Shown here: piece after piece, positions 17,072 through 26,815 of the stretch
How positions within the stretch are numbered: the stretch's first letter is position 1
Layout of the letters: every line of letters starts with the position of its first letter
Assembly (NCBI RefSeq): GCF_024809975.1
Contig: NZ_JANUDY010000005.1
Location: 248,001 to 312,000 of the forward strand
Length of the DNA stretch: 64,000 bases
From: Comamonas sp. BIGb0152
GTDB lineage: Bacteria > Pseudomonadota > Gammaproteobacteria > Burkholderiales > Burkholderiaceae_C
Direction: 5' to 3'
Translations under genes and position numbers: made by a program
Notes under the pieces: generated by a model
Seen by the model: the letters and a program-made list of their open reading frames with translations, nothing else
Told to the model about the DNA's origin: nothing
Database searches by the model: none

Positions 17072-19417
17072 CTAGCAGTTCAAGCGGTCTTCGGGCGACA
17101 GAATCTCGATGCGGCCGGGCGTTATCTTGAGGGTGCTGTCGCCGCAGCTGAAGATGATTTCTTGCTGCGCTTCCAGGCGGATATTGGCGGCGGTGACGGT
17201 GACGTTCTGGCCCGTCATGCTGATGTTGGAGGCTTTGCCGCCACCACCACTACCGCCGCCTTCACCGCCGGGACTGACGATGTTCATGGAAGCGCCTGCA
17301 GCGCCACCCCCTGCGCTGCCGCCACTACCACCACCACCTCCGCCGCCGACGGTGAGCGAATACTGCTCGCCTACCTGGGTGGTCTGCTTGCTGCCGACCT
17401 TGGTGCTCTGGTTCTCGCCCACGCTCAGGCTTTGGTTCATCCCCACGTGGGTTTGCATGAACATGCCAATGTTCTGCATGTAGTTCACGCCGATGTTCAT
17501 CATCTTGATGGCGCCGACGTTTTGCAGGTAGGCCATGCCGATGGTTTGCGTTTTGAGCACGCCGACGTCGATGGTCCAGTTGTTGCCGATGCTGTCGGTC
17601 TCGTTGCGGCCCACGGTCTTGTCACGGCTGATGCCGATGTCTACCGACTCCTTCAGATCGACGCGGCGTTTGCGGTTTTGGTGGACGGTGAGGGTTTCAT
17701 CGAGGTCCACCTCCTCGGTGCGCCAGCCATGTACATCGATCTTCTCGTTGCGGTCCACCACTTCGGTACGGTCGCGGTGGATGGTGTTGAATTCGTCGCG
17801 GTCGATGACCTTGCGCCTGTCGTTGCCCACCCACTTGTCTTCGTCGTTCTCGACTTCGGTGAGCTGGTCTTTTTGCGCATGCAGCCACAGTTGCTCCTGG
17901 CCCTTTTTGTCTTCAAAGCGGATGGCGTTGGCATCGCCTGCACCGTCTTTCTCCCCTGCGCCGGGGGCACCATCCTTGCTGGAGTTGGTCTTGATGCCGG
18001 ACTGCGTTTTATTGGCTGGCAAATCCCAGGGCGGCATCTGCATGGCGTTGTAGACCCGGCCGGTAACGATGGGGTGGTCGGGATCGCCATTGAGAAAATC
18101 GACGATCACCTCTTGCCCGATGCGCGGGATGTGCATGCTGCCGAAGTTGCTGCCGGCCCAGGTTTGGGAGACACGAATCCAGCAACTGGAGTTTTCGTTT
18201 TTCGTGCCATAGCGGTCCCAGTGGAACTGCACTTTGACGCGGCCGTATCGGTCTGTGTAAATCTCTTCGTTGGGTGGCCCGGTCACCACAGCAGTCTGGG
18301 GGCCTGTGGTGCGGGGCTTGGGGGTGCTGCGCTGGCTGCGGTAGGCAGTGCTTTTGGGCACGGCAGAAAAGCGGATGCGGTAGCTGGCACCATGGTCTGC
18401 ACCGCCTCCGTCACTTCTGCGCACATTCTCTGCAAAGCGGTAATAAGCGGACTCGATCAGGTAGTCCTTGTTCTGGTCGCTGCGCGGGTATTTGCTGAAG
18501 GTGAACAGATAGCCTGGTGCGATGTTTCTCGCATTTCCGTCGCCTTGCACCACTTCACGCTGGGCGTGCTGCTGTTCGATACGCACGCGGGCATAGTTTT
18601 CTCCATCGGTGACATCGGTGTAGCCACCGGGCCAGTCGTAGCGCTCGCGGCTGTCTTCGGTATGGCCAGCCGGCTGATGCTGCCGGGTGTCCAGTATCGC
18701 TCTGGGGCGTTCGAAGTCGTAGTCATCGGCAGCAAAGTGACCGGATGCGATGTCTTCGGCGAACACCCAGGTGTCCAGAAAATCTTCGTCGTGCACATGG
18801 GCGGCACGATCGCCTGCGTAGTAGGGATGGGTGCTGGGGCCGTGGGGCAGCGGGCTGTGGCTGCCAATGTCATCGGCCAGCACCAAGCTATGGCTGCCGT
18901 TGCGGTGTTCGAAGAAGAAGTAGGCGCCTTCCATCTCCAGCAGGCGCGAGACGAAGTTGAAGTCGCTCTCCCCGTACTGCACCATGTAGTCCCAGCTGCG
19001 GTAGTTGCCGATGAGCTTGTCGTCGACGAGAAAGCCATACGGTGCCAGTACTTCCTTGACGATGTCTGGCACTTTCTTGAACTGGAAAATCTTGAAATCC
19101 GTGCGCCGGCTGGCGTGCCATAGCCAGGGACGCAGTACCGCTTCATAGGCGTAGAACGCGCCCTCTCTGCCGGTAAAAGTGAACTGGGTGATTTGCCCAG
19201 AGAGAAAGCGTATGTCGCTGCCATGGATCTTGGTGGTCAGATCGATCTCGATGCTCATGTCCTGACCCAGAAGGCTTTTGGCAGAGATTCCCTGAGATTC
19301 GCTGATGAGCCGGACCCGGTACTCAAACAAGCGGGAGATCTGCTCACTGCCCTCCAGCGAGCGAAACTGCAATTGCTCGCCCAAGGGGCTGTGCGCCACA
19401 AACGTACGGTTAGACAT
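17072..19417 (-). CDS. vgrG: Type VI secretion system spike protein VgrG (Vgr family)
   Basis: 781 residues. Forms the trimeric needle tip on which the PAAR-Rhs effector sits. The gp27-like base occupies about 1-370, the OB-fold gp5 region follows (DRYGRVKVQFHWDRYG, SFGQTW-like QTWAGSNFGSMHIPRIG, then GDPDHPIVTGRVYN), and a DUF2345-like beta-helix continues with repeated GxN/xVG strands. Two glycine-rich tracts near 680-730 break the helix before the last strand (TGQNVTVTAANIRLEAQ). The frame opens at 19468, but ATG 19417 (MSNRTFVAHSPLGEQL) matches the family. No adaptor gene (DUF4123, DUF1795) lies between vgrG and rhs. No T6SS structural genes are in the window. Confidence 0.95.
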   Translation of the reverse strand: MSNRTFVAHSPLGEQLQFRSLEGSEQISRLFEYRVRLISESQGISAKSLLGQDMSIEIDLTTKIHGSDIRFLSGQITQFTFTGREGAFYAYEAVLRPWLWHASRRTDFKIFQFKKVPDIVKEVLAPYGFLVDDKLIGNYRSWDYMVQYGESDFNFVSRLLEMEGAYFFFEHRNGSHSLVLADDIGSHSPLPHGPSTHPYYAGDRAAHVHDEDFLDTWVFAEDIASGHFAADDYDFERPRAILDTRQHQPAGHTEDSRERYDWPGGYTDVTDGENYARVRIEQQHAQREVVQGDGNARNIAPGYLFTFSKYPRSDQNKDYLIESAYYRFAENVRRSDGGGADHGASYRIRFSAVPKSTAYRSQRSTPKPRTTGPQTAVVTGPPNEEIYTDRYGRVKVQFHWDRYGTKNENSSCWIRVSQTWAGSNFGSMHIPRIGQEVIVDFLNGDPDHPIVTGRVYNAMQMPPWDLPANKTQSGIKTNSSKDGAPGAGEKDGAGDANAIRFEDKKGQEQLWLHAQKDQLTEVENDEDKWVGNDRRKVIDRDEFNTIHRDRTEVVDRNEKIDVHGWRTEEVDLDETLTVHQNRKRRVDLKESVDIGISRDKTVGRNETDSIGNNWTIDVGVLKTQTIGMAYLQNVGAIKMMNIGVNYMQNIGMFMQTHVGMNQSLSVGENQSTKVGSKQTTQVGEQYSLTVGGGGGGGSGGSAGGGAAGASMNIVSPGGEGGGSGGGGKASNISMTGQNVTVTAANIRLEAQQEIIFSCGDSTLKITPGRIEILSPEDRLNC

Positions 19418-19829
19418 ATGCGTGATCCCGCCTTGGATTAAATGAATGAATTGATGATATTTAAACAATAGTCAAAGGCAATAAATAACATAAAAATGAT
19501 TTGATTTTTCAAATAGATAACCAGGCTGGTGCGAGAGGGGATGCTGGGTCGCGCTACCTGCTGCGGGGATGAGCGGTGTGGACATTTGGCAAACTTTAGA
19601 GACGACTATCGGCCGCCTCTGGTACCTGAGCCGCTGTTGCAAACGCGTTGGCGCTTGGCAGATGGCCGCAAAACCTGTTGCACCAAGCGGTCAAAACCGG
19701 GGCCGACGCCGCAGGGCGGCTGCCCTTTGCGGGCATGGGCGCTGGCCGCGCGCGGAAGCCGTCACAATAGCGGCCTGAATGTCAGCGCCTGCCTCTGCTA
19801 GGAGGCCGGTCCCACCTGGAGACTTTTGC
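19418..19829. other. Divergent intergenic region between vgrG and the Liv-type binding protein
   Basis: About 410 bases. The first 110 (19418-19525) are AT-rich and probably hold the vgrG promoter. The rest is GC-rich and carries the leader of the plus-strand transporter genes, with GGAGA at 19818-19822 as the ribosome binding site. Short frames here have no support as genes. Confidence 0.4.
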
Positions 19830-21047
19830 ATGCGTATTTCTGCCCGCTACCGTCTGTTGTCCCGCACTGCCAGCGCGCTGGTGCTTGCTGGTTTGGGGGC
19901 CTCGGCTGCCCAGGCCGCTGGTGTCATCAAGATCGGTGAGATCAACAGCTACAAGAACCAGCCCGCGTTTCTGGAGCCCTACAAGCGCGGCATGGAGCTG
20001 GCGGTGGACGAGGTCAACCGCGCAGGGGGCGTGAACGGCAAGAAGCTCGAACTCATCACCCGCGATGACAATGCCAACCCGGGCGACACCGTGCGCGTGG
20101 CCGAGGAGCTGATTGCGCGTGAAAAGGTCGATGTGCTGGCCGGCGGCTTTCTGTCGAACACCGGCATGGCGCTGACCGACTTTGCCAAGCAGCGCAAGTT
20201 CTTCTACCTGGCCACCGAGCCGCTGACGGACAAGATGGTCTGGAGCAATGGCAATGCCTACACCTTCCGCCTGCGCCCCTCCACCTACATGCAGGTGTCC
20301 ATGCTGGTCGAAGAGGCGCTCAAGCTCAAGAAAAAGCGCTGGGCCCTGGTCTACCCCAACTACGAATACGGCCAGTCGTCGGTGGCCACCTTCAAGGCCC
20401 AGATGAAGGCGGCGCAACCTGATGTGGAGTTCGTCACCGAGCAAGCCACCGTGCTGGGCAAGGTCGATGCCGGTAGCGTGGTGCAGGCGCTGGCGGACTC
20501 CAAGCCCGATGCGATCTTCAACGTGCTGTTTGCCACCGACCTGACCAAGTTTGTGCGCGAAGGCAATACGCGCGGCCTGTTCAAGGAGCGCGCCGTGGTC
20601 AGCGTGCTCAGCGGCGAGCCTGAGTACCTGGACACGCTCAAAGACGAAACGCCCAATGGCTGGATCGTCACCGGCTACCCCGTGCACAGCTTGAAGACGC
20701 CCGAGCACAAGGCCTTCTTTGACGCCTACCAGGCCAAGTACAAGGACTACCCGCGCCAAGGCTCGGTGGTCGGCTATGCCGGCATCAAGTCGTTGGCCGA
20801 GGGCATCAAAAAGGCCGGCAGCACCGACACCGATGCGCTGATCAAGGCCTTTGAAGGCCTGCAGTTGATGTCGCCGTTTGGCCCCATCACCTGGCGCGCA
20901 CAGGACCACCAATCGACCATGGGCGCCTATGTGGGCAAGCTCAAGAACGTGGGCGGCAAGGGCGAGCTGGTGGACTATGTCTACCGCGATGGCAAGGACT
21001 ACCTGCCCAGCGACGAAGAAGTGCGCAAGATGCGTCCGCAGCCATAA
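19830..21047 (+). CDS. Branched-chain amino acid-type ABC substrate-binding protein
   Basis: 405 residues. A signal peptide (MRISARYRLLSRTASALVLAG ending ASAAQAAG) leads into a type I periplasmic binding fold of the LivJ/LivK class (IKIGEINSYKN, ELAVDEVNRAGGVNGKKLELI). ATG 19830 is chosen over the upstream frame opening because of GGAGA 8 bases ahead and the clean signal. Ligands of this class range from amino acids to amides and aromatic acids; none can be assigned. The fused permease gene follows after 90 bp. Confidence 0.9.
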   Translation: MRISARYRLLSRTASALVLAGLGASAAQAAGVIKIGEINSYKNQPAFLEPYKRGMELAVDEVNRAGGVNGKKLELITRDDNANPGDTVRVAEELIAREKVDVLAGGFLSNTGMALTDFAKQRKFFYLATEPLTDKMVWSNGNAYTFRLRPSTYMQVSMLVEEALKLKKKRWALVYPNYEYGQSSVATFKAQMKAAQPDVEFVTEQATVLGKVDAGSVVQALADSKPDAIFNVLFATDLTKFVREGNTRGLFKERAVVSVLSGEPEYLDTLKDETPNGWIVTGYPVHSLKTPEHKAFFDAYQAKYKDYPRQGSVVGYAGIKSLAEGIKKAGSTDTDALIKAFEGLQLMSPFGPITWRAQDHQSTMGAYVGKLKNVGGKGELVDYVYRDGKDYLPSDEEVRKMRPQP

Positions 21048-21137
21048 GCGGCGCTGCCGGGCCAGTCGCAGCGGGTGCAAGACCCGGCGACTGGTGACTG
21101 GCGAGAGACAGGGTTTGCAACACGCGCAGGGAGCCGC

Positions 21138-23039
21138 ATGAGTTTTTCAGGTCTGCTGGTGCAACTGCTCAACGGCCTGGCCGGCGCCTCGTCGCTGTTC
21201 CTGGTGGCCGCCGGGCTGTCGCTGATTTTCGGGGTCTGCCGCATCGTCAACTTTGCGCATGGCTCCTTCTACATGGTGGGGCTGTACGCGGCCTACGCGT
21301 TGGCCGAGGCGCTGGCGCCGCTGGGCGGCGGCTGGGGCTTTTGGCTGTCGTTGCCGCTGTCGGCCATCGCCGTCGGGTTGCTGGGCGGCGTGGTCGAGGT
21401 GCTGCTGCTGCGCCGCATCTACAAGGCGCCCGAGCTGTTTCAGCTGCTCGCCACCTTTGCGCTGGTGCTGGTGATCAAGGATGCCGTGCTCTGGCTCTGC
21501 GGGCCCGATGAGCTGCTGGGCCCGCGCGCGCCAGGGCTGGGCGGCGCGGTTGATATTCTGGGCCGCGCTTTTCCCACCTATGACCTGTTTCTGATCGCCG
21601 TGGGCCCACTGGTGCTGGGTGCCACCTGGCTGCTGCTGCACCGCAGCCGCTTTGGCATGCTGGTGCGCGCTGCTACGCAAGACCGCGAGATGGTGGGCGC
21701 CCTGGGTGTGCGCCAGGCCTGGCTGTTCACGGCGGTGTTTGCGCTGGGCGCCGCCTTGGCCGGCCTGGGCGGCGCCTTGCAGCTGCCGCGCGAGCCCGCC
21801 ACCTTGGAGCTGGATCTGCAGACCATTGGCTCGGCCTTTGTCGTGGTGGTGGTGGGCGGCATGGGCTCACTCACTGGGGCTTTTGTGGCGGCGCTGTTGG
21901 TGTCTACCGTGAAGGCGTTGTGCATCTGGCTCGGCGTGGTGCAGATCGCGGGCATCGATATCGCGTTTCCGCAGCTGACCCTGGTGGCGGACTTTTTGGT
22001 GATGGCCGTGGTGCTGGTGCTGCGCCCCTGGGGCCTGCTGGGCAAGCCCCAGGCCGCCAGCCGCAGCCATGGCCTGCGTGAGCAGCCGCTGCGTGCGCCA
22101 CCGCCCGCTTTGAAGGCGGTCGGTGCCGCCGTGTTGCTGGCCTTGCTGGCCCTGCCCTGGGTGGTGGATGCGCAGTCCTACACCTTGGTGCTGATGGTGG
22201 ACCTGGTCATTGCCGCGCTGTTTGCCACCAGCCTGCATTTTTTGATGGGGCCGGCCGGCCTGCATTCCTTTGGTCATGCGGCCTTTTTTGGCCTGGGCGC
22301 CTATGGCGCGGCGCTGCTGCTGAACGCCGCAGGCCTGCCGATGCTATGGGCGCTGTTGCTGGCGCCGCTGCTCGCGGCCTTGGGCGGCCTGCTGACGGGC
22401 TGGTTCGCCGTGCGGCTGACGGGCGTGTATTTCTCGATGCTGACCCTGGCCTTTGCGCAGATCATCTGGGCCACCACCTTTCAGTGGGATTCGGTCACCG
22501 GCGGCAGCAATGGCCTCACTGGCGTCTGGCCGGCCAGCTGGCTGGAGGACAAGCGCTGGTTCTACCTGCTGACCCTGCTGCTGGCCGCCGCTGGTGTGCT
22601 GGCGCTGTGGCGGGTGCTGTATGCCCCCCTGGGCTATGCGCTGCGCGCCAGCCGCGATGCGCCACTGCGCGCCGAGGCCATCGGCATTGCGGTGGCCCAA
22701 GTGCAGTGGATGGGCTTTGTGCTGGCCGCCACGGTGGCCGGGCTGGCGGGGGCCTTGTTCGCGTTCTCCAAGGGCAGCATCTCGCCCGAGACCATGTCGG
22801 TGGCCAAGTCGGTCGATGGCCTGGTCATGGTGCTGCTCGGCGGTGTGCAAACCTTGGTAGGCCCGATTCTGGGCGCCTTCAGCTTTACCTGGCTGCATGA
22901 CGCCATGGCGCGCAACACCGATTACTGGCGCGCCACCCTGGGCGCGGTGATCTTGCTGCTGGTGCTGCTGTTCCCCCAAGGCATTGCCGGCTACGGCAAG
23001 CGCTGGTGGCAGTGGCTGGCGCAGCGCCGGGGAACATAA
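21138..23039 (+). CDS. Fused LivH-LivM branched-chain amino acid-type permease
   Basis: 633 residues, combining the two permease subunits of a Liv-type importer. The N-terminal half (about 1-295, starting LLVQLLNGLAGASSLFLVAAG) is LivH-like. A linker rich in Arg/Pro (about 300-325) leads to a LivM-like half (GPAGLHSFGHAAFFGLGAYGA and GVYFSMLTLAFAQIIWATTF). ATG 21138 follows CAGGGA. The usual LivG and LivF ATPase genes are absent downstream, where a convergent small gene begins, and upstream, where vgrG lies. The importer must borrow ATPases encoded elsewhere or be incomplete. Confidence 0.9.
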   Translation: MSFSGLLVQLLNGLAGASSLFLVAAGLSLIFGVCRIVNFAHGSFYMVGLYAAYALAEALAPLGGGWGFWLSLPLSAIAVGLLGGVVEVLLLRRIYKAPELFQLLATFALVLVIKDAVLWLCGPDELLGPRAPGLGGAVDILGRAFPTYDLFLIAVGPLVLGATWLLLHRSRFGMLVRAATQDREMVGALGVRQAWLFTAVFALGAALAGLGGALQLPREPATLELDLQTIGSAFVVVVVGGMGSLTGAFVAALLVSTVKALCIWLGVVQIAGIDIAFPQLTLVADFLVMAVVLVLRPWGLLGKPQAASRSHGLREQPLRAPPPALKAVGAAVLLALLALPWVVDAQSYTLVLMVDLVIAALFATSLHFLMGPAGLHSFGHAAFFGLGAYGAALLLNAAGLPMLWALLLAPLLAALGGLLTGWFAVRLTGVYFSMLTLAFAQIIWATTFQWDSVTGGSNGLTGVWPASWLEDKRWFYLLTLLLAAAGVLALWRVLYAPLGYALRASRDAPLRAEAIGIAVAQVQWMGFVLAATVAGLAGALFAFSKGSISPETMSVAKSVDGLVMVLLGGVQTLVGPILGAFSFTWLHDAMARNTDYWRATLGAVILLLVLLFPQGIAGYGKRWWQWLAQRRGT

Positions 23040-23066
23040 AAAAACCCCGCCAGTGTGCGCGGGGTG
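23036..23066 (-). terminator. Rho-independent terminator of the small secreted protein gene
   Basis: On the minus strand a CCCCGC/GCGGGG hairpin is followed by seven T residues. It ends the gene at 23090-23440 and overlaps the stop codon of the convergent permease gene. Confidence 0.8.
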
Positions 23067-23089
23067 GAGTGTGTTGGGGTGGGGCTCGA

Positions 23090-23440
23090 TCAGCTGTTGC
23101 AGGCCTTGCTGCCCTTGGCGGGTTGAATGCCCTTGGCCTTGGCGTCTGCCACCGTCATGTACTCGCCTTGCTTGGTGGTGCCGTAGTAGCGGTCGCCTTG
23201 GCAGTGGTAGATCTTGGAGCTGGTATTGGCCCAGACCTTGCCGGCACCGCCGCCGGGGGCTGGGGTCTTGGCCTTGGCTTTGTCGGCAGCTGCTGCAGCG
23301 GTGGGGGCCGCCGGCGCGGCCTTGGCGGCAGGTGCCGGTTTGGCCGCCGGTGCCGTGCCCGCTGCCGGGGTTTGGGCAAAGACGGCTGCTGTGCTGCACA
23401 GGGCCAGGCCGCTGATCCAGGCTTTCCAGGTATTGCGCAT
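23090..23440 (-). CDS. Small secreted protein with Ala/Pro linker
   Basis: 116 residues. A signal peptide (MRNTWKAWISGLALCSTAAVFAQ) is followed by an Ala/Pro/Lys low-complexity linker (about 24-65) and a compact C-terminal domain (VWANTSSKIYHCQGDRYYG, then GEYMTVADAKAKG and a final Cys). That domain resembles a short module seen in betaproteobacterial exported proteins in which two cysteines could pair. AGGAGAG lies just ahead of the ATG. Single-gene unit with its own terminator. Function unknown; a cell-envelope location is likely. Confidence 0.8.
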   Translation of the reverse strand: MRNTWKAWISGLALCSTAAVFAQTPAAGTAPAAKPAPAAKAAPAAPTAAAAADKAKAKTPAPGGGAGKVWANTSSKIYHCQGDRYYGTTKQGEYMTVADAKAKGIQPAKGSKACNS

Positions 23441-23582
23441 AAAACTCTCCTGTCGTTATGTTGCTTGAATGCCTGGCCGCATTGCCATGGCATTTCCATG
23501 CTGCGGTGGGCACCTGCAAAAAACAAGCGGGTCAATGCGAATGGAGGTTGCTTACAGCTGATTATTTTGTAATTGCTTGTTT

Positions 23583-25187
23583 TTATTGAATATTTGAATT
23601 AGCACTGGCTGCTGCTCTATCGATGTCCGGGTACAAGCGCTCCAGTGCCTGGTGCAGGCATTCGCCCAGCTGCAGCTGCAGCGCCTGCAAATAGGCGGCG
23701 CGTGCCTCATCGCTTAAGCCCGCCTCCGGCGACAGGCTGCCCAGCGCCTTCCACTGCTGCTGCCACTGCATGGCGCGGTGCTGCACGGCGGCTTGCACGG
23801 CTTCGCTCCACTGCTGCGGTGCGCTGGGGCTGGTGTAGCGCCCGCGCCCCCGGCCAAAGTGCGAGATCACCAGGTACTTGAGCAGCAACTGCCCGGTCAA
23901 GGCGCTCAGGTAGTCGGGCGAGAGGTGAAAGCGCTGGGCCTGCTGGTCAAACATCTTGTTGGCGCTCCAGGCCGCGCCGGCAAAGGTGACGGCGCCCACC
24001 AGCGCGCCCACCAGCGCACCGGCGCCCAAGGTCATGCCGCCGGCGACCATGTCGGCACCCAGGCCCGTGGCGGCGCCGGCCGTGAGTGCACCCCAGAGGC
24101 TGGCCGTCTGCGGGTCCAGCGGCGTGCTGGTTTTCAGGTGGTCCTTGAGCTGCTGCTGGATCTGGCTGGCCGCCTGGCCGTCGAGCTGGTGCAGCGCCAG
24201 CAAGGCCTGGGTGCTGGCCAGGTCGGCCTGCTGCAGTGACTGGGTCAGGCGCTGCATCGCGGCGGTCTGCTCGGGGCTCAGCTCGGCGCCATCCGGGCCG
24301 CTGCCACGGATGGCCTGGGCGACCGAGCCGCTGACCTTGCTCCAGGCGCGCTGCCAGAGCTTGTTGTCGCTGGCCTGCACGGTCTCCTGCGCGGTGGCCG
24401 CCAGCAGCAGCTGCTCGGCCAGCGCTTGCAGGCTGGCCGCTTCGCGTTGCTGCTGGCGCGCGGCGCGGGTTTGCAGCAGGCGCTGGTAGGCCGGCTGCTT
24501 GGCATCGGGCAGCAGCGGGGCGATGGACTGCATGACCTGCTTTTCATGCCACCAACTGCGGGTAAAGGCATCGAGCACCTGCACCGAGCGCACGGTGCCG
24601 GCAAACTCGGCCGTTGCCGCACGCCAGCGCTGCAGGTCGGCGGCGGTTTGCGCGGCCGTGGTGTCGCTGCCAATCTGGTTGAGCAGCACCAGCACGGGCT
24701 TGTCCATCCACTGCAGGATGCGCATCTCGCTGGCCCAGTAGCCCGCGTCGGCCGGGTCTTCGGCGGCGTTGACCAGGTAGAGCATCACATCGGCATGGTC
24801 GCGCGCGGCCTGCAAGGCGCGCTGGCTCATGTAGAAGGGCTTGTCGCGCCAGCGGTCCCAGACATTCGACAGAAACCAGCCCAGCGGGTTGCCCTGCTGC
24901 TTCAAGCGGTTGTAGAGCCGCACCGAATCACCAAAACCCGGCGTATCCCAGAGCCACAGTTCATCGCCCTGTTCCGTGCGCTGCAGCAAGTAGCGCTGCG
25001 ATTGGCTGGTGACATGGGCGGCGTCCTGCACTTCGCCAATGTCCTCGGCCACCAGGGTGCGCGCCAGGGTGGTCTTGCCGATATTGGTGTGCGACAGCAG
25101 GCACCAGGCGATGGTCTGGTCGCTGGCGCCGTCCGCCTCTTGTGGCACGGCGGCGGGGAGTGGGGGCGCGTTGGTCATCTCGGTCAT
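23583..25187 (-). CDS. GTPase with DUF3482-like domain
   Basis: 534 residues. The N-terminal G domain has a P-loop in CLLSHTNIGKTTLARTL, switch/G3 motif WDTPGFGDS and G4-like LLNQIG, so it belongs to the Era/EngA-like P-loop GTPases. The C-terminal half is Ala/Gln-rich with two hydrophobic segments around GAATGLGADMVAGGMTLGAGALVGALVGAV, suggesting membrane association. It starts 13 bp after the DUF2868-like gene. This pair is commonly adjacent in Burkholderiales, but the shared function is not established to my knowledge. The loop reads NIGKTT, with Asn and Ile where many P-loops carry Gly. Confidence 0.8.
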   Translation of the reverse strand: MTEMTNAPPLPAAVPQEADGASDQTIAWCLLSHTNIGKTTLARTLVAEDIGEVQDAAHVTSQSQRYLLQRTEQGDELWLWDTPGFGDSVRLYNRLKQQGNPLGWFLSNVWDRWRDKPFYMSQRALQAARDHADVMLYLVNAAEDPADAGYWASEMRILQWMDKPVLVLLNQIGSDTTAAQTAADLQRWRAATAEFAGTVRSVQVLDAFTRSWWHEKQVMQSIAPLLPDAKQPAYQRLLQTRAARQQQREAASLQALAEQLLLAATAQETVQASDNKLWQRAWSKVSGSVAQAIRGSGPDGAELSPEQTAAMQRLTQSLQQADLASTQALLALHQLDGQAASQIQQQLKDHLKTSTPLDPQTASLWGALTAGAATGLGADMVAGGMTLGAGALVGALVGAVTFAGAAWSANKMFDQQAQRFHLSPDYLSALTGQLLLKYLVISHFGRGRGRYTSPSAPQQWSEAVQAAVQHRAMQWQQQWKALGSLSPEAGLSDEARAAYLQALQLQLGECLHQALERLYPDIDRAAASANSNIQ

Positions 25188-25200
25188 CGTGCGGGTCTCG

Positions 25201-26721
25201 TCAGGTGCCGGTGGTGATCAGCTGGGCGTTGAAGCCGTGCTGCTGGGCAAACTCCTGCCACAGGGCTTCGCGCTCCTGCAGGCGGCGGGGCGCGCCGGTG
25301 TTGCGCGCGGCAAAATCGCTGGCCCAGAGCCAGAGCTGGCCATTGGCACCATAGCGGTTGCGCAGCTGGGTCAGCAGCTCGCCGTGCACCTCGGCCTCGG
25401 GTGTGGCCGACAGGTTGATAAGCGCAATCGCCTGCGCAGCCGGGGCGATATCAACAGCCGGCAGCGGCGCGCCATAGGCCAAGGTCGGCAGCCAGTCGAC
25501 ATGGGCGCCGGCGCCATACAGGCCGATGGCATGGTGGTCGATCGCCGCGCGGCGCTCCGGGGTCACATCCATGCTGAAGGGCAGCAGCACCAGGCGCGTG
25601 GCCAGGCCGCCAAAGTCGCGCTGCAGGCGGGCAAAGTAGGCCTGGTTCAGCGGTAGCTGCAGGTGCTGGCGGCGCCAGCGCGCGCGCAGCCCCTGCCAGG
25701 CGGCCAGCAGCAAGCGGGGCAGCACGACGGTGGCGCCCAGCAAGGCGGTATAGGCCCAGACCCAGCGCTCGCCCACACTGGAGGCGGGGACTACGATGGC
25801 CTCGGCGCCTGCGGCTCCAGCAGCGCGGGCCGCCGGCAGGCTGCTGCTCACCCAGCCCTGCAGCGCCTGGATGTCGGCCAGGCTCCAGGGCGTCGTCCAC
25901 TGCAGCCATTGGGTGGGGGCGAACAGGATGTTGAGCCAGTGCTGCACCTGCGTGGCCGACAGAAAGGTGCTCTCCCAGCCGACCTGGTATTCCTTGGTCA
26001 GGCCCGTGAGCCAGAGCGAGGCCAACGCGCCGACTGCCACCAGCGCAGCACCCAGGTGCAGCCACTGCAGCCACTGGGCATTGCGCACGCCTTCGCTGGC
26101 CAGCCACCAGTTGCGCTCAAAGCGCAGCGCCATCTTGCGCAGGCCGCTGCCGCGCAGCGCGGGCATGGCCTTGCCGCGCAGCCGGGCCAGCCAGCCGGGG
26201 TGCTCGTCGGAAACTGTGGCGCTGGGGGCTGCGCCGCTGGCGGCCAGTTGTGCGGGTTCCCAAGGGGCCACTCTGGCGGGTTGGCGCCGCGCCAGGCGCA
26301 GCAGGCTGCGCAGCAGCAGCACCGCATACATCAGCAGGTTCCACAGCACGATGCCCATCAGGGACAGCGACAGCAGATCGACCCGGTGCGGGTCGGTAAT
26401 GCGGTGGCTGGCAAAGCCAAAGCACAGCGCCAGCAAGCCGATGGCCAGCGGTGCCCAGCGCGCCAGGCCGGGGGCATGCTGCCACAGCTGGCGCACATCG
26501 GCGGGCAGCTGGCTGGCCTGGATGATGCGCTTGGCGCGCAGCTGCAAAAACTGGGCAAAGGCAGCCTGGCCGGCCCTGCCACCCAAGGCGGGTTTGCCCA
26601 AGGTGTGCAGCACCTCCTGCGTGATGGCCTCGCAGCGCGCGGCGCTGGGCAGGGCCTCATGGGGGGGCGAGGTTTCGATGGCGTGGGCCAGGGCGATATC
26701 ACGAACGGCGTCAGCTTTCAT
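25201..26721 (-). CDS. DUF2868-type membrane protein
   Basis: 506 residues. The N-terminal third is soluble and helical. The middle has about four membrane helices ([58 protein letters not shown] and [21 protein letters not shown]), and the C-terminal part (about 340-500) is soluble with Rossmann-like strands. The long open frame starts at 26841, but ATG 26721 ([16 protein letters not shown]) avoids running into the trpB leader. Its partner GTPase follows at 13 bp, so a membrane-anchored GTPase complex is plausible. Function unknown. Confidence 0.78.
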   Translation of the reverse strand: MKADAVRDIALAHAIETSPPHEALPSAARCEAITQEVLHTLGKPALGGRAGQAAFAQFLQLRAKRIIQASQLPADVRQLWQHAPGLARWAPLAIGLLALCFGFASHRITDPHRVDLLSLSLMGIVLWNLLMYAVLLLRSLLRLARRQPARVAPWEPAQLAASGAAPSATVSDEHPGWLARLRGKAMPALRGSGLRKMALRFERNWWLASEGVRNAQWLQWLHLGAALVAVGALASLWLTGLTKEYQVGWESTFLSATQVQHWLNILFAPTQWLQWTTPWSLADIQALQGWVSSSLPAARAAGAAGAEAIVVPASSVGERWVWAYTALLGATVVLPRLLLAAWQGLRARWRRQHLQLPLNQAYFARLQRDFGGLATRLVLLPFSMDVTPERRAAIDHHAIGLYGAGAHVDWLPTLAYGAPLPAVDIAPAAQAIALINLSATPEAEVHGELLTQLRNRYGANGQLWLWASDFAARNTGAPRRLQEREALWQEFAQQHGFNAQLITTGT

Positions 26722-26815
26722 GGCAGCTATTGTGGCATCGGGAAAACCTGCAAGGTTTTGCCGGGGGCGCTGTGGTATCAACAAGGCTTTGCCATCACGG
26801 AGACAACGCAGCTTT

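Noticed and set aside
16961-19123. A 720-codon open frame on the plus strand opposite vgrG
   Set aside because: It mirrors vgrG codons in a GC-rich region, has no recognisable domain and no ribosome binding site; VgrG on the minus strand is unmistakable.
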